Shown: positions 1-7,181 of the stretch, in pieces
Numbering within the stretch: the stretch's first letter is position 1
Layout of the letters: each line of letters starts with the position of its first letter
Source of the DNA: an uncultured Collinsella sp.
GTDB taxonomy: Bacteria > Actinomycetota > Coriobacteriia > Coriobacteriales > Coriobacteriaceae
Length of the DNA stretch: 64,000 nt
Direction of reading: 5' to 3'
Assembly (NCBI GenBank): GCA_900540855.1
Contig: UQHK01000009.1
Span: forward strand, 23,884-87,883
Translations under genes and position numbers: made by a program
The notes under the pieces: generated by a model
What the model was told of the DNA's origin: nothing
Seen by the model: only the letters and a program-made list of their open reading frames with translations
Databases searched by the model: none

Positions 1-222
1 CCCGGTGCTCCCGTGACGTGGGTGGCGTCGCCGCGTATGACGGATGTCGACACGCCCGTGGCGGCCGACCTTCCGTTGTTTGAGCGCGCACTGGCAGATG
101 CTATCGCGCAGGCGCTTGCGGCTCCGCCTTCGACGTTCGAGCCGTCGGCGGTCTCTTGGGAAGCGTGCCTGGGGCGTATACTTAAAGTCGTTGATTTGTT
201 GGAAGGGGGTTCGTATGGCTAA
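1..222 (+). CDS. 3' end of an unrecognised gene upstream of selD (partial)
   Basis: The reading frame is open from the first base of the window to a TAA at 220-222, giving at least 73 codons of a protein whose start lies outside. The visible tail is rich in alanine and leucine and probably helical. It contains no motif I recognise and no membrane segment. Its last codons overlap the start of selD by 8 bases, so the two are probably translationally coupled and in one operon, which makes a selenium-related role possible but unproven. The high-GC third-position codon use matches its neighbours, supporting real coding. Confidence 0.55.
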   Translation, partial: PGAPVTWVASPRMTDVDTPVAADLPLFERALADAIAQALAAPPSTFEPSAVSWEACLGRILKVVDLLEGGSYG

Positions 223-1264
223 GGACACAATGAGGCTCACGTCCATGACGGCCGCGAGCGGTTGAGCCGCTAAGTTGGCCCCCGGAGCCCTCGCCCAGGT
301 CTTGGGCGATTTACCCAATGTGCATAACGACAACTTGCTCGTGGGGTTCGATACCTCCGACGATGCGAGCGTCTTCCGCGTAGGGGAGAACCTTGGCCTC
401 GTGCAGTCCATCGACTTCTTCCCGCCGATGGTCGACGACCCGTTCCTGTTTGGCCAGATCGCCGCGGCCAACTCGCTGTCGGACATCTACGCCATGGGCG
501 GGCGGCCGAGCCATGCCATGAACTTGCTGTGCATCCCGAGCTGCCTGGGCATCGAGGTCGCCGGCCAGATTCTGGCGGGCGGCGCCGACAAGTGCGTCGA
601 GGCGGGTTGCTCCATCGCGGGCGGCCATACCATCAACGACGACGAGCCCAAGTACGGCCTGTCCGTGAGTGGTTTTGTCGCGCTCGACCGCATGCTCGCC
701 AACAGCGGCGCACGCGTGGGCGATGTTCTGCTGCTGACCAAGGCGATCGGCTCGGGCATTATCACCACGGCCATTAAGGGCGAGCTTGTCGAGCAGGACG
801 AGGCTGGTCCCATGTTTGACTCGATGCGCACCCTCAATGAGGCGCCGATTCGTCTGGCAGTGGGACTTGAGCTTCACGGCTGCACCGACATCACGGGCTT
901 TGGCCTGATCGGGCATGCGTGCGAGATGGCTGAGGGCTCGGGTGTGCAGGTTGAGCTTGCGTCGGGGGCGGTGCCGCTCTTTGACCAGGTGCTCGACATG
1001 GCGCGTCTGGGCATTATCCCCGCGGGCTCCTACCGCAACCAGGACTTCTTTGGCCCGCGTGTGGCTGCCGATGAGGACCTGGAGCCGGGCATGCTCGACG
1101 CGCTGTACGATCCGCAGACGTCTGGTGGCCTGCTTATCGCGGCGCCCGCGGCGGATGTGGATGAGCTTGCGCGTCGCCTGGATGCCGAGGGGCGCGTTGC
1201 CGCCACAATCGGTCGCGTGTGCGAGCCGGTGCCGGGCGGTCCTGCTGTTCGCGTTGTGCATTAA
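215..1264 (+). CDS. selD: Selenide, water dikinase SelD, itself a selenoprotein
   Basis: SelD makes selenophosphate from selenide and ATP, the selenium donor for Sec-tRNA synthesis and for selenium cofactors. The frame starts at ATG 215 and is interrupted only by TGA at 263-265, which is codon 17. That is the catalytic Cys/Sec position of the family, and the conserved lysine follows at residue 20. Downstream lie the ATP-binding aspartates near residues 46-52 (DTSDDAS), the AGGHT motif near 135-139 and GLIGHA further on. Read through, the protein is 349 residues, normal for SelD. A hairpin with a GGTC loop follows the UGA. The start overlaps the preceding gene, and yedF follows after a terminator-like hairpin. 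A Cys-to-stop disruption is an unlikely alternative because homology continues on both sides. Confidence 0.95.
263..309 (+). promoter_or_regulatory. Sec UGA codon and bacterial SECIS-like hairpin in selD
   Basis: TGA at 263-265 is followed by a strong hairpin at 291-309. Its arms TCGCCCA and TGGGCGA close a small loop containing GGTC. Bacterial SECIS elements bind SelB through a GG-containing apical loop roughly 16-37 bases after the UGA. The loop here is about 32 bases away, within that range. The hairpin and spacing are seen directly; SelB binding is inferred from the family. Confidence 0.85.
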
Positions 1265-1280
1265 GGAAAACCGTTTATGC

Positions 1281-1310
1281 GACCGCCTGCTGTTCTGGGC
1301 GGTCCCTTTT
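1281..1310 (+). terminator. Terminator-like hairpin between selD and yedF
   Basis: Arms GACCGCC and GGCGGTC are followed by CCCTTTT, only a few bases before the yedF ribosome binding site (GAAAGGATG). It may attenuate rather than end transcription, because the next genes belong to the same functional group. Confidence 0.6.
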
Positions 1311-1324
1311 GAAAGGATGTAGCT

Positions 1325-1951
1325 ATGTCTACCAAAATTGAAGTCAATGCCATGGGCGATGCCTGCCCGCTGCCCGTCGTCAAGACGCTTAAGGCGCTCA
1401 AACAGCTTGACGGCGAGGGTGCCGTGGTGACCTCGGTCGATAACGAGACCGCCGTCAAGAACATCTCAAAGATGGCGCAGGAGAAGGGCTGCACGGCCTC
1501 GGTCAAGAAGGTTTCTGACGCTGAGTGGCACGTGACCGTGGCGACCTCTGGTGCCATTGCCGTGGCCGATCCCGAGCAGGATGGCGCTGCCTTCTGTGGT
1601 GCCAGCACCGGTAAGGGCGAGCTCGTCATTTCCGTCTACACCGACTGCATGGGCCGCGGCGACGACGAGCTGGGCCACAAGCTCATGAAGGCCTTCATCT
1701 TTGCCGTGACGCAGCAGGAGGAGCTGCCCGCGACCATGCTGTTCTACAACGGCGGAGCCAAGCTCACCGTCGAGGGCTCGCCGGTACTCGACGACCTGAA
1801 GGGGTTGGCTGAGCAGGGCGTCGAAATCCTCACCTGTGGCACCTGCCTCGACCACTATGGCATTAAGGACCAGCTTGCCGTGGGCGAGGTCACGAACATG
1901 TATGTGATCGTGGAGAAGATGGAGCAGGCCGTGCGCGTCGTGCGCCCGTAG
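1325..1951 (+). CDS. yedF: YedF, sulfurtransferase-like selenium metabolism protein
   Basis: This is a 208-residue two-domain protein. Residues 1-75 are TusA/SirA-like with the hallmark CPLP at Cys14. Residues about 97-208 resemble DsrE/DsrF and carry a CGTC pair at Cys171 and Cys174. Fusions of this type are found in genomes that use selenium and are usually next to selD, as here. The precise reaction is not settled; handling of a persulfide or perselenide sulfur/selenium carrier is the usual suggestion. A good ribosome binding site, GAAAGGATG, precedes ATG 1325. The adjacent DUF3343 and cysteine-desulfurase-like genes complete a familiar selenium cluster. Confidence 0.9.
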   Translation: MSTKIEVNAMGDACPLPVVKTLKALKQLDGEGAVVTSVDNETAVKNISKMAQEKGCTASVKKVSDAEWHVTVATSGAIAVADPEQDGAAFCGASTGKGELVISVYTDCMGRGDDELGHKLMKAFIFAVTQQEELPATMLFYNGGAKLTVEGSPVLDDLKGLAEQGVEILTCGTCLDHYGIKDQLAVGEVTNMYVIVEKMEQAVRVVRP

Positions 1952-1970
1952 CGTATTGGTTGGAGTTGCC

Positions 1971-2222
1971 ATGAGGGAGAAGCGCCCGGCGCTTGTCATC
2001 ACGTTTCCCACCACGGCGGCCGCCATGGGCTGCGAGTCCCTGTGCATCGAGCGCGGCCTTCCCGGGCGAACGATTCCCGTGCCCGGGGAGGTCGCTGCCG
2101 GCTGTGGTCTGGCGTGGAAAGCGTTGCCTGCCGATGAGGAGCTGCTGCGCGGCGAGCTCACCGCGGCGGGCGTTCCCACTGAGGGCTATACCGTGATTGA
2201 TATGTGGGAGGTCGTGCGATGA
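1971..2222 (+). CDS. DUF3343 family protein of the selenium cluster
   Basis: This small protein of 83 residues matches the DUF3343 pattern: a beta strand (ALVITFPTT), an xxMGCE step, a PGR-x-IPVP loop and a GCGLAWKA segment with a conserved cysteine. The family is of unknown biochemical function but is commonly encoded next to selD and yedF, so it probably takes part in selenium trafficking. ATG 1971 is chosen because GGAG lies 5 bases upstream; a TTG at 1956 is in frame but less likely. Its stop overlaps the next start (ATGA), indicating translational coupling. A longer second member lies at 28677. Confidence 0.8.
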   Translation: MREKRPALVITFPTTAAAMGCESLCIERGLPGRTIPVPGEVAAGCGLAWKALPADEELLRGELTAAGVPTEGYTVIDMWEVVR

Positions 2223-3358
2223 TCTATCTGGATAACGCGGCGACGACCATGCACAAGCCGCAGACGGTCATCGATGCCGTGGTGCAGGCGATGTGTTCGC
2301 TCGGCAATGCCGGGCGCGGTGCCACGTCGGGCGCGCTCGACGCGGCGCGCACGATTCACGGCTGCCGCGCCAAGCTTGCGCGCTTGCTGGGCTGCCCGAG
2401 GGCGGACCATGTGTGCCTTACGCCTAATTCCACGGCCGCGCTCAACACCGCCATCAACGGAGTGGTGTGCCCCGGCGACCGCGTGGTCACGACGGTGCTT
2501 GAGCACAACTCCGTGCTACGTCCGCTCAATCGCTTGGCGACGGAGCAGGGTGTGACGGTTGAGCATGCGGGTTGCGACGCGAACGGCGCGCTCGACTACG
2601 ACGAATTAGAGCGGCTGGTGACGCCGGGCACGCGTGCCGTGGTGGTGACGCACGCCTCCAATGTGACCGGTAACGCGGTCGACATCACGCGCGTGGCCGC
2701 CATGGCCCATGCTGCCGGCGCGCTCGTGATCGTCGATGCCTCGCAGTCTGCCGGCGCGGCGCATATCGATATGCGGGCCATGGGGCTCGACATGGTGTGC
2801 TTTACCGGCCACAAGGGACTCATGGGCCCGCAGGGGACCGGTGGCCTGGCCGTGGCGGAGGGCATCGACGTGGCTCCTTGGGCCATGGGCGGCACGGGTG
2901 TGCACAGCTTCGATGAGCTGCAGCCGCGGGAGTGGCCCACGCGCCTTGAGGCGGGCACGCTCAACGGTCATGGCATCGCGGGCCTTTCCGCCGGTCTCGA
3001 CTTTATCGAGGCCCAGGGCGGGGTGGAGGCGATTGCGGCTCACGAGCGCGCGCTCGCCGAGCGTTTCCTCGCCGGCGTTCGCGAAATCCCGGAGATCAAG
3101 CTCTACGGTGCCTTTGACCAGCCCGTGCGCTCGGCGATCGTCTCACTCAACGTGGGTGATATCGACTCTGCCGAGATCTCGGACGCGCTCATGCAAGGGT
3201 GGGGGATTGCGACGCGCCCCGGTGCCCATTGCGCTCCGCTCATGCACCGTGCGCTGGGGACCGAGCGCCAGGGTGTCGTCCGCTTCTCGTTTGGGTATTT
3301 CAACACGGATAAGGAAGTCGACATCGCGATTGACGCTTTGCGCGATTTAGCCTGCTAA
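2219..3358 (+). CDS. Class V aminotransferase, cysteine desulfurase-like
   Basis: This 379-residue PLP enzyme opens with IYLDNAATT, typical of the NifS/Csd fold. The PLP lysine is in TGHKGLMGPQG near residue 199, after the VDASQSAG strand that holds the cofactor aspartate. A cysteine in GAHCAPLMH near the C-terminus is placed like the catalytic cysteine of Csd/SufS enzymes. Members next to selD and yedF are thought to release sulfur or selenium from (seleno)cysteine for selenophosphate synthesis. ATG 2219 overlaps the preceding stop and has GGAG upstream. A general Fe-S desulfurase role is less likely since no scaffold gene is nearby. Confidence 0.88.
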   Translation: MIYLDNAATTMHKPQTVIDAVVQAMCSLGNAGRGATSGALDAARTIHGCRAKLARLLGCPRADHVCLTPNSTAALNTAINGVVCPGDRVVTTVLEHNSVLRPLNRLATEQGVTVEHAGCDANGALDYDELERLVTPGTRAVVVTHASNVTGNAVDITRVAAMAHAAGALVIVDASQSAGAAHIDMRAMGLDMVCFTGHKGLMGPQGTGGLAVAEGIDVAPWAMGGTGVHSFDELQPREWPTRLEAGTLNGHGIAGLSAGLDFIEAQGGVEAIAAHERALAERFLAGVREIPEIKLYGAFDQPVRSAIVSLNVGDIDSAEISDALMQGWGIATRPGAHCAPLMHRALGTERQGVVRFSFGYFNTDKEVDIAIDALRDLAC

Positions 3359-3370
3359 AGCGTATATACT

Positions 3371-3408
3371 TGCGGGACGGGTGTTTTTGCCCGTCCCGTT
3401 TTTGTTTC
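3371..3408 (+). terminator. Rho-independent terminator ending the selD-yedF operon
   Basis: A GC-rich stem, CGGGACGGG pairing with CCCGTCCCG across a short T-rich loop, is followed by TTTTTG. It lies just after the desulfurase stop codon and before the brnQ ribosome binding site. Confidence 0.85.
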
Positions 3409-3426
3409 GACCCGAAAGGTGTGCTT

Positions 3427-4785
3427 ATGGCCTCATCCGCCCCGCGTGGTTTGCGCTCCGACCATGTCGTTACCGTCGGCATTGCGTTGTTCTCGATGCT
3501 CTTTGGCGCCGGTAACCTCATTATTCCGCCGCTGCTGGCGCTGCAGGCAGGTTCTGCCACGCCGGTTGCCATGATCGGCTTTTTGATTGCCGCTATCGGT
3601 CTGCCTGTTATGGGCTTTATCGCCGTGGCGCTTGCCGGAACGGCGCGCGAGCTTGCCGGGCGCGTACATCCTAAGTTTGGCGAATTCTTCGTTGCGGCGG
3701 TCTACCTGGCCATCGGTCCGTGCCTGGCCATTCCGCGCACAAGCTCTACGGCCTTCGAGATGCTGGTGCCGCTGCTGCCCGAGGGCGTTTCGCTCGGCAC
3801 GGCTCGCCTGGTGTTTGCTGTCGGTTTCTTTGCCATCGCGTTTGCGCTCACGCTGCGCCCGGGCGTTATCACACGCGTGCTCGGTCGTATTACGGGCCCC
3901 GCGCTCATCGCGCTCATCGTGCTGGTCGTTGGTGCTGCCGTGATCTCGCCGCTGGGTCCCGCTGCCGCGCCGCAGGCCCCTTACGATGCAGGCGCTGCCG
4001 TGCAGGGCTTTCTGACTGGCTATCAGACCATGGACCTGCTCGCGTCGCTCGCCTTTGGCATCATCATCGCCGAGACCATCCACGAGTTGGGTGTTACCGA
4101 TGACAAGCGCGTGGCCTTCGAGATTTCGCGTTCCGGTGTGATCGCCGGCGTACTCATGGCCATCATCTACTGCGGCTTGGGCCTTGCCGGTATGCAGCTC
4201 GGCACCGTGATGCCCGACGCTACCAACGGCGCCGCTCTCCTCGCCCGATCGGCCTCTATGCATTTTGGTCTTGCCGGCACGGTCGTGGTCTTCGCCATCT
4301 TCTTCCTCGCCTGCATGAATGTGTGCATCGGCCTCATCAGCTGCTGCTCACGTTACTTCTGCGAGACGTATGTAGTTAAAGGGGGAGCGGAGGCCTCCGA
4401 GGAGGCCATGCGCCGTCCCTTTGCGATGCTCGCCTTTGTGTTCGCAGCGTTTTCGTGCGTGCTTTCCAACGTGGGCCTCGACGTGATCCTTATGTTCTCG
4501 GTGCCCATGCTCAACGCCTTGTATCCCGTTGCCATTGTGCTGGTGCTGATGGGCCTGGTGCACGGCTTTTGCGACGCACATCCGCAGGTTTGGGTCTGGG
4601 TCGGCGGCGTTGTCGCGGTGCAGAGCGTAATCACCTCGGTCCGCGATGCGTTCTTTGCTGGCGCGTGGCTACCGTTCGACGCGTTGCCGGCGGCAGATAT
4701 CGGTGCTGCGTGGGCACCGGTTGCCGGTGTTGCCTTTGTGATCGGTCTGCTCCATAGTCGTTTTGTCGCACATTCGAGGAGCTAA
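3427..4785 (+). CDS. brnQ: Branched-chain amino acid transporter, BrnQ/LIV-II family
   Basis: This is a very hydrophobic protein of 452 residues with about 12 membrane segments. The start contains the family signature FSMLFGAGNLIIPPLL near residues 20-35. BrnQ proteins import leucine, isoleucine and valine with Na+ or H+ across the cytoplasmic membrane. ATG 3427 follows GAAAGGTG at a good distance. It lies between two terminator/promoter signals, so it is probably a single-gene unit. Substrate choice cannot be read from the sequence beyond the family. Confidence 0.92.
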   Translation: MASSAPRGLRSDHVVTVGIALFSMLFGAGNLIIPPLLALQAGSATPVAMIGFLIAAIGLPVMGFIAVALAGTARELAGRVHPKFGEFFVAAVYLAIGPCLAIPRTSSTAFEMLVPLLPEGVSLGTARLVFAVGFFAIAFALTLRPGVITRVLGRITGPALIALIVLVVGAAVISPLGPAAAPQAPYDAGAAVQGFLTGYQTMDLLASLAFGIIIAETIHELGVTDDKRVAFEISRSGVIAGVLMAIIYCGLGLAGMQLGTVMPDATNGAALLARSASMHFGLAGTVVVFAIFFLACMNVCIGLISCCSRYFCETYVVKGGAEASEEAMRRPFAMLAFVFAAFSCVLSNVGLDVILMFSVPMLNALYPVAIVLVLMGLVHGFCDAHPQVWVWVGGVVAVQSVITSVRDAFFAGAWLPFDALPAADIGAAWAPVAGVAFVIGLLHSRFVAHSRS

Positions 4786-4796
4786 GGCATCAATGC

Positions 4797-4825
4797 TTGC
4801 ACAGGCGGGGAGTCTCTCCTATAAT
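4797..4825 (+). promoter_or_regulatory. Sigma-70 type promoter for the tRNA-Pro/tRNA-Gly pair
   Basis: TTGCAC at 4797-4802 and a perfect TATAAT at 4820-4825 are separated by 17 bases. The first tRNA starts about 50 bases downstream, so this is probably the promoter of the stable RNA transcript. Confidence 0.8.
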
Positions 4826-4876
4826 TTCCTTCGCTTTGGGACACGCAAGGTTTAGACCTTAGCTGCTCAACACCTT

Positions 4877-4953
4877 CGGGACGTGGCGCAGTTTGGTAGC
4901 GCGCCTGCTTTGGGAGCAGGATGTCGCAGGTTCAAATCCTGTCGTCCCGACCA
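4877..4953 (+). tRNA. tRNA-Pro (anticodon TGG)
   Basis: This is a 77-base cloverleaf. The acceptor arms CGGGACG and CGTCCCG pair perfectly, the anticodon loop TTTGGGA holds TGG between CCTGC/GCAGG, the T loop is TTCAAAT, and CCA is encoded. It shares a transcript with the next tRNA. Confidence 0.96.
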
Positions 4954-4959
4954 TATCTT

Positions 4960-5033
4960 GCGGGCGTAGTTCAATGGTAGAACCCCAGCCTTCCAAGCTG
5001 ATGACGCGGGTTCGATTCCCGTCGCCCGCTCCA
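4960..5033 (+). tRNA. tRNA-Gly (anticodon TCC)
   Basis: This 74-base cloverleaf has acceptor arms GCGGGCG and CGCCCGC, anticodon loop CTTCCAA, T loop TTCGATT and an encoded CCA. Its 3' end is copied twice just downstream, once inverted and once direct (see 5091-5240). Confidence 0.96.
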
Positions 5034-5045
5034 TAGGATAGTTTT

Positions 5046-5084
5046 AACGGCTTTGGCTCCATCTGGTGCCAGAGCCGTTTTCAT
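5046..5084 (+). terminator. Terminator after the tRNA pair
   Basis: An imperfect stem formed by ACGGCTTTGGC and GCCAGAGCCGT is followed by TTTTC. A close relative of this hairpin recurs at 5247-5284 behind the second copy of the tRNA-Gly tail. Confidence 0.75.
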
Positions 5085-5090
5085 AAGCGT

Positions 5091-5240
5091 GCCGGGCGAC
5101 GGGAATCGAACCCGGCAGGGTGCGAAGCTGAGAAAATGCGCGAGCATTTTCCAGCGCAGCACGCAAGGGCCAATGGCCCGCAGCGAAACAAGGGTTTGCG
5201 AAGCAAACCCTTGGACTTCCCGTCGCCCGCTCCATAAGAT
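5091..5240. repeat. Nested hairpin insert bounded by copies of the tRNA-Gly 3' end
   Basis: 5091-5116 is an inverted copy of the tRNA-Gly T-arm and acceptor. 5217-5240 is a direct copy of its last bases including CCA and flank. Between them lie three consecutive hairpins: 5132-5151 (GAAAATGC/GCATTTTC), 5167-5179 (GGGCC/GGCCC) and 5190-5212 (AAGGGTTTGC/GCAAACCCTT). There is no reading frame. It resembles a small palindromic insertion or a scar of integration at the tRNA; the mechanism is unknown. Confidence 0.75.
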
Positions 5241-5246
5241 AGATGA

Positions 5247-5284
5247 ATGGCTCTGGTTCCTTTTGGGACCAGAGCCATTTTTGT
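5247..5284 (+). terminator. Second copy of the tRNA terminator
   Basis: A strong stem ATGGCTCTGGTTCC/GGGACCAGAGCCAT is followed by TTTTTG. It mirrors the hairpin at 5046-5084, so tail plus terminator are duplicated around the insert. Confidence 0.8.
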
Positions 5285-5313
5285 AAGTGTACGGGGTGAC
5301 GGGCCTTTAACGG

Positions 5314-5343
5314 CGTGAAACAGTCCGTATTTCACCGCAACCT
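5314..5343. repeat. Half copy of an intergenic repeat (AAACAGTCCGTATTTCACC type)
   Basis: The stretch AAACAGTCCGTATTTCACC plus GCAAC recurs with one mismatch at 43015-43038, where it forms one arm of a full palindrome. Here only one arm is present, between the terminator and the toxin gene. Confidence 0.6.
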
Positions 5344-5387
5344 AGAGGGGATGAGGCTGAGGGGCGGGCAATGCCGTTGCCTGCCGG

Positions 5388-5843
5388 TTAGTGGCGACCG
5401 TGGTGGCGGAGCTTGTCGATGGTGGCGTCGGTGCTGTGGCCGCGGGTGTCGGCTGCGGTTTGGCGCTTGCGGCGGTAATCGATCATGCCTTGGATGATGG
5501 GCTTGCCAAAGCTCACGACATCATCGTTGTAGATGGCGGTTCGGGCTGCGAGGAGGCAGTCGGTAAAGTCCATATGGGTCTTGCCAAAGAGTTTGACGGC
5601 AAGGGCGACAACGGTGGGCTCGTCGACCATGACGTCATCGAGCAGCCTTTTCATAGCCGCAGCAATCTCAACGCGGGGAACCTTATAGACGTCGCGCAGC
5701 GTGACCACAACGCGCGTGATGATTTCGGGGTAGACGCGAGCGGTGCGCGTGGCGATGACCTTGGCGGCGCGCGGTGACAGAACTTCGTCGTCGTCAAGCA
5801 GGTAGCGTAGGATGACGGTCTCGTCGATGATGGTGCTACTCAT
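5388..5843 (-). CDS. PIN-domain toxin (VapC-like) of a toxin-antitoxin pair
   Basis: This 151-residue protein has a PIN-like layout: an early acidic residue pair in IIDETVILRYLL (residues 5-16), a middle glutamate in EIITRVVVTLRDVY, and the family hallmark DFTDCLLAAR near residues 92-101. PIN domains are Mg-dependent RNases; VapC-type toxins cut tRNA or rRNA. ATG 5843 lies inside the end of the upstream antitoxin gene (8-base overlap), the normal arrangement for a co-translated module. The C-terminal 30 residues are basic and His-rich and may be a lineage-specific tail. Target RNA is unknown. Confidence 0.8.
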   Translation of the reverse strand: MSSTIIDETVILRYLLDDDEVLSPRAAKVIATRTARVYPEIITRVVVTLRDVYKVPRVEIAAAMKRLLDDVMVDEPTVVALAVKLFGKTHMDFTDCLLAARTAIYNDDVVSFGKPIIQGMIDYRRKRQTAADTRGHSTDATIDKLRHHGRH

Positions 5844-6159
5844 GGATATCTACTTCCTCGGGACCCAAAACCGAATCGTCGCTTTCCGTAGCAAGGTATT
5901 CAATCCAGGCATTGCGTTCCTCAGAGCGGCGATTGGGGTCCCCATATGCTTTGAGCGATCCATAGGCGGCGGTGCCGTCCTTTGAGCGCACGGCGACTGG
6001 CTGAAAGGGGAGCTTGCGCATCAAAATGCTCTGCGCGACAAATAGGCGGACGGCCTCGGCGAGCGAGGTGCCCATGGCGTCGTAGAGGCGCTCGGCATGC
6101 TGCTTGTCATCTTCGCGGATGCGCACCTGCAGGATGGCTCTTTTTTGAGTCGATGACAT
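5836..6159 (-). CDS. RelB/DinJ-like ribbon-helix-helix antitoxin
   Basis: This is a 107-residue protein. Its N-terminus (ILQVRIREDDKQHAERLYDA, then MGTSLAEAVRLFV) matches the RelB/DinJ ribbon-helix-helix fold that binds DNA as a dimer. The acidic C-terminal part would wrap the toxin. The start at 6159 is chosen because GGGAGG sits 8 bases upstream; an in-frame start at 6186 has no clear ribosome binding site. It lies first in the module and overlaps the PIN gene by 8 bases. Pairing of a RelB-type antitoxin with a PIN toxin is a mixed combination, but such combinations occur. Confidence 0.8.
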   Translation of the reverse strand: MSSTQKRAILQVRIREDDKQHAERLYDAMGTSLAEAVRLFVAQSILMRKLPFQPVAVRSKDGTAAYGSLKAYGDPNRRSEERNAWIEYLATESDDSVLGPEEVDIHE

Positions 6160-6202
6160 CGCTGGCCTCCCTTTATTAGCGTGCAATATGGATGGTCAAA
6201 TA

Positions 6203-6214
6203 CGGCACGTGCCG
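6203..6214. promoter_or_regulatory. Perfect palindrome upstream of the toxin-antitoxin module
   Basis: CGGCACGTGCCG is a perfect 12-base palindrome about 45 bases upstream of the antitoxin start. It is a reasonable operator for the ribbon-helix-helix antitoxin. A second imperfect palindrome (CACTC...GAGTG) lies near 6249-6266. Confidence 0.45.
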
Positions 6215-6382
6215 ATACTTGGCAATCATATATCCAATACTTTATTGCACTCAAGTTTATGAGTGTAAACATTACTACAAGCGTAGTACATCTTTAAAAG
6301 AAGAGCGCGAAATCTCTCGCGGCGTACGCGTGTAATACACTCATCTCTATATCTAAGCAAGAATAATCCTAACCAGCCCAAA

Positions 6383-6435
6383 CCCCTGCAATACACACGT
6401 ATTGCAGGGGTTACGCTCAAGTTTACCCCCTGCAA
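6383..6435. promoter_or_regulatory. Three CCCCTGCAA motifs upstream of the formate operon
   Basis: CCCCTGCAATAC (6383-6394) and its exact inverse (6399-6410) form a 12-bp palindrome with a 4-base centre. A third CCCCTGCAA follows at 6427-6435. No T-run follows the palindrome, so a protein binding site is more likely than a terminator. The motifs sit about 150-200 bases upstream of the first gene of the formate hydrogenlyase operon. The remaining 6187-6586 region holds no convincing gene. Confidence 0.5.
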
Positions 6436-6586
6436 CTGCGTATATTCAACCTGTATACCGTTGGAGAAATTCTATCGAGTGCCTGTTTCGCCGCATGCAT
6501 TCGATACGTCGATGCCAGGCTACGGGCGGCCTGGGGCAATGTCGACAGGGTCTCTCCGGCAAGGGATTCAGGAGGGAGTGAACAAC

Positions 6587-7105
6587 ATGGGCAATAAACG
6601 AGTCGTAGCCGATTCCTCGCGCTGCATTGGGTGTCAAACCTGCATGGCGGCGTGTATCGAGGCACACGACATCCCCGGCAACATCGCCGCGCCGCGCCTG
6701 CGCGTGACGCGTACGTACGAGATCTCCGCACCGGTGGCTTGCCATCACTGCGAGGATGCCCCGTGCGCCAAGGCCTGCCCCACGGGCGCCTTGTTCTTTG
6801 ATCCAAAGAACCATCGTATCGGCGTCAACGAGGACAACTGCATCGGCTGCAAGAGCTGCGTCATGGCCTGCCCCTTTGGCGCCGTGAGCGTGGCGACCAC
6901 GCAGGTCCCCGTCTTGATGGGCGACGTGCGCGTGGGTTCGCAGACTAAGAGCTTCGTGCTCAAGTGCGACCTGTGCGTGGACCGTCCCGGCGGTCCGGCG
7001 TGTGCCGAGGCGTGCCCGACCAAGGGCCTCACCCTGGTAGACGAGGAGCGCCTGGCGGAACTGACCGCCGAGCGTGCCCGCGCCACCATCGAAAACGAGG
7101 CGTAG
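6587..7105 (+). CDS. HydN/HycB-type 4Fe-4S ferredoxin subunit
   Basis: This 172-residue electron-transfer protein has four cysteine clusters of the polyferredoxin type. The first is CIGCQTCMAAC near residues 13-23, followed by CHHCEDAPCAKACPTGAL, CIGCKSCVMACPFGA and CDLCVDRPGGPACAEACP. It would pass electrons from formate dehydrogenase H to the hydrogenase. ATG 6587 is preceded by a near-perfect AGGAGGGAG 9 bases upstream; the longer in-frame start at 6461 lacks one. It is directly followed by fdhF, as hydN is coupled to formate dehydrogenase H in enterobacteria. Confidence 0.9.
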   Translation: MGNKRVVADSSRCIGCQTCMAACIEAHDIPGNIAAPRLRVTRTYEISAPVACHHCEDAPCAKACPTGALFFDPKNHRIGVNEDNCIGCKSCVMACPFGAVSVATTQVPVLMGDVRVGSQTKSFVLKCDLCVDRPGGPACAEACPTKGLTLVDEERLAELTAERARATIENEA

Positions 7106-7181
7106 GCGGGCGGCTATATAGGCCCAACGATTGTCAAATACGTACCGAGTAATCGGTAGTAGAGAAAGGAAGGAGGGTGTC

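Noticed and set aside
215..1264. Frameshifted or nonsense-mutated selD pseudogene
   Set aside because: The single in-frame UGA is at the known catalytic Sec/Cys position with a SECIS-like hairpin, and the full Sec machinery is encoded nearby.
6226..6435. Small minus-strand gene of 69 codons
   Set aside because: No ribosome binding site, no homology, and it overlaps the palindromic putative operator region.
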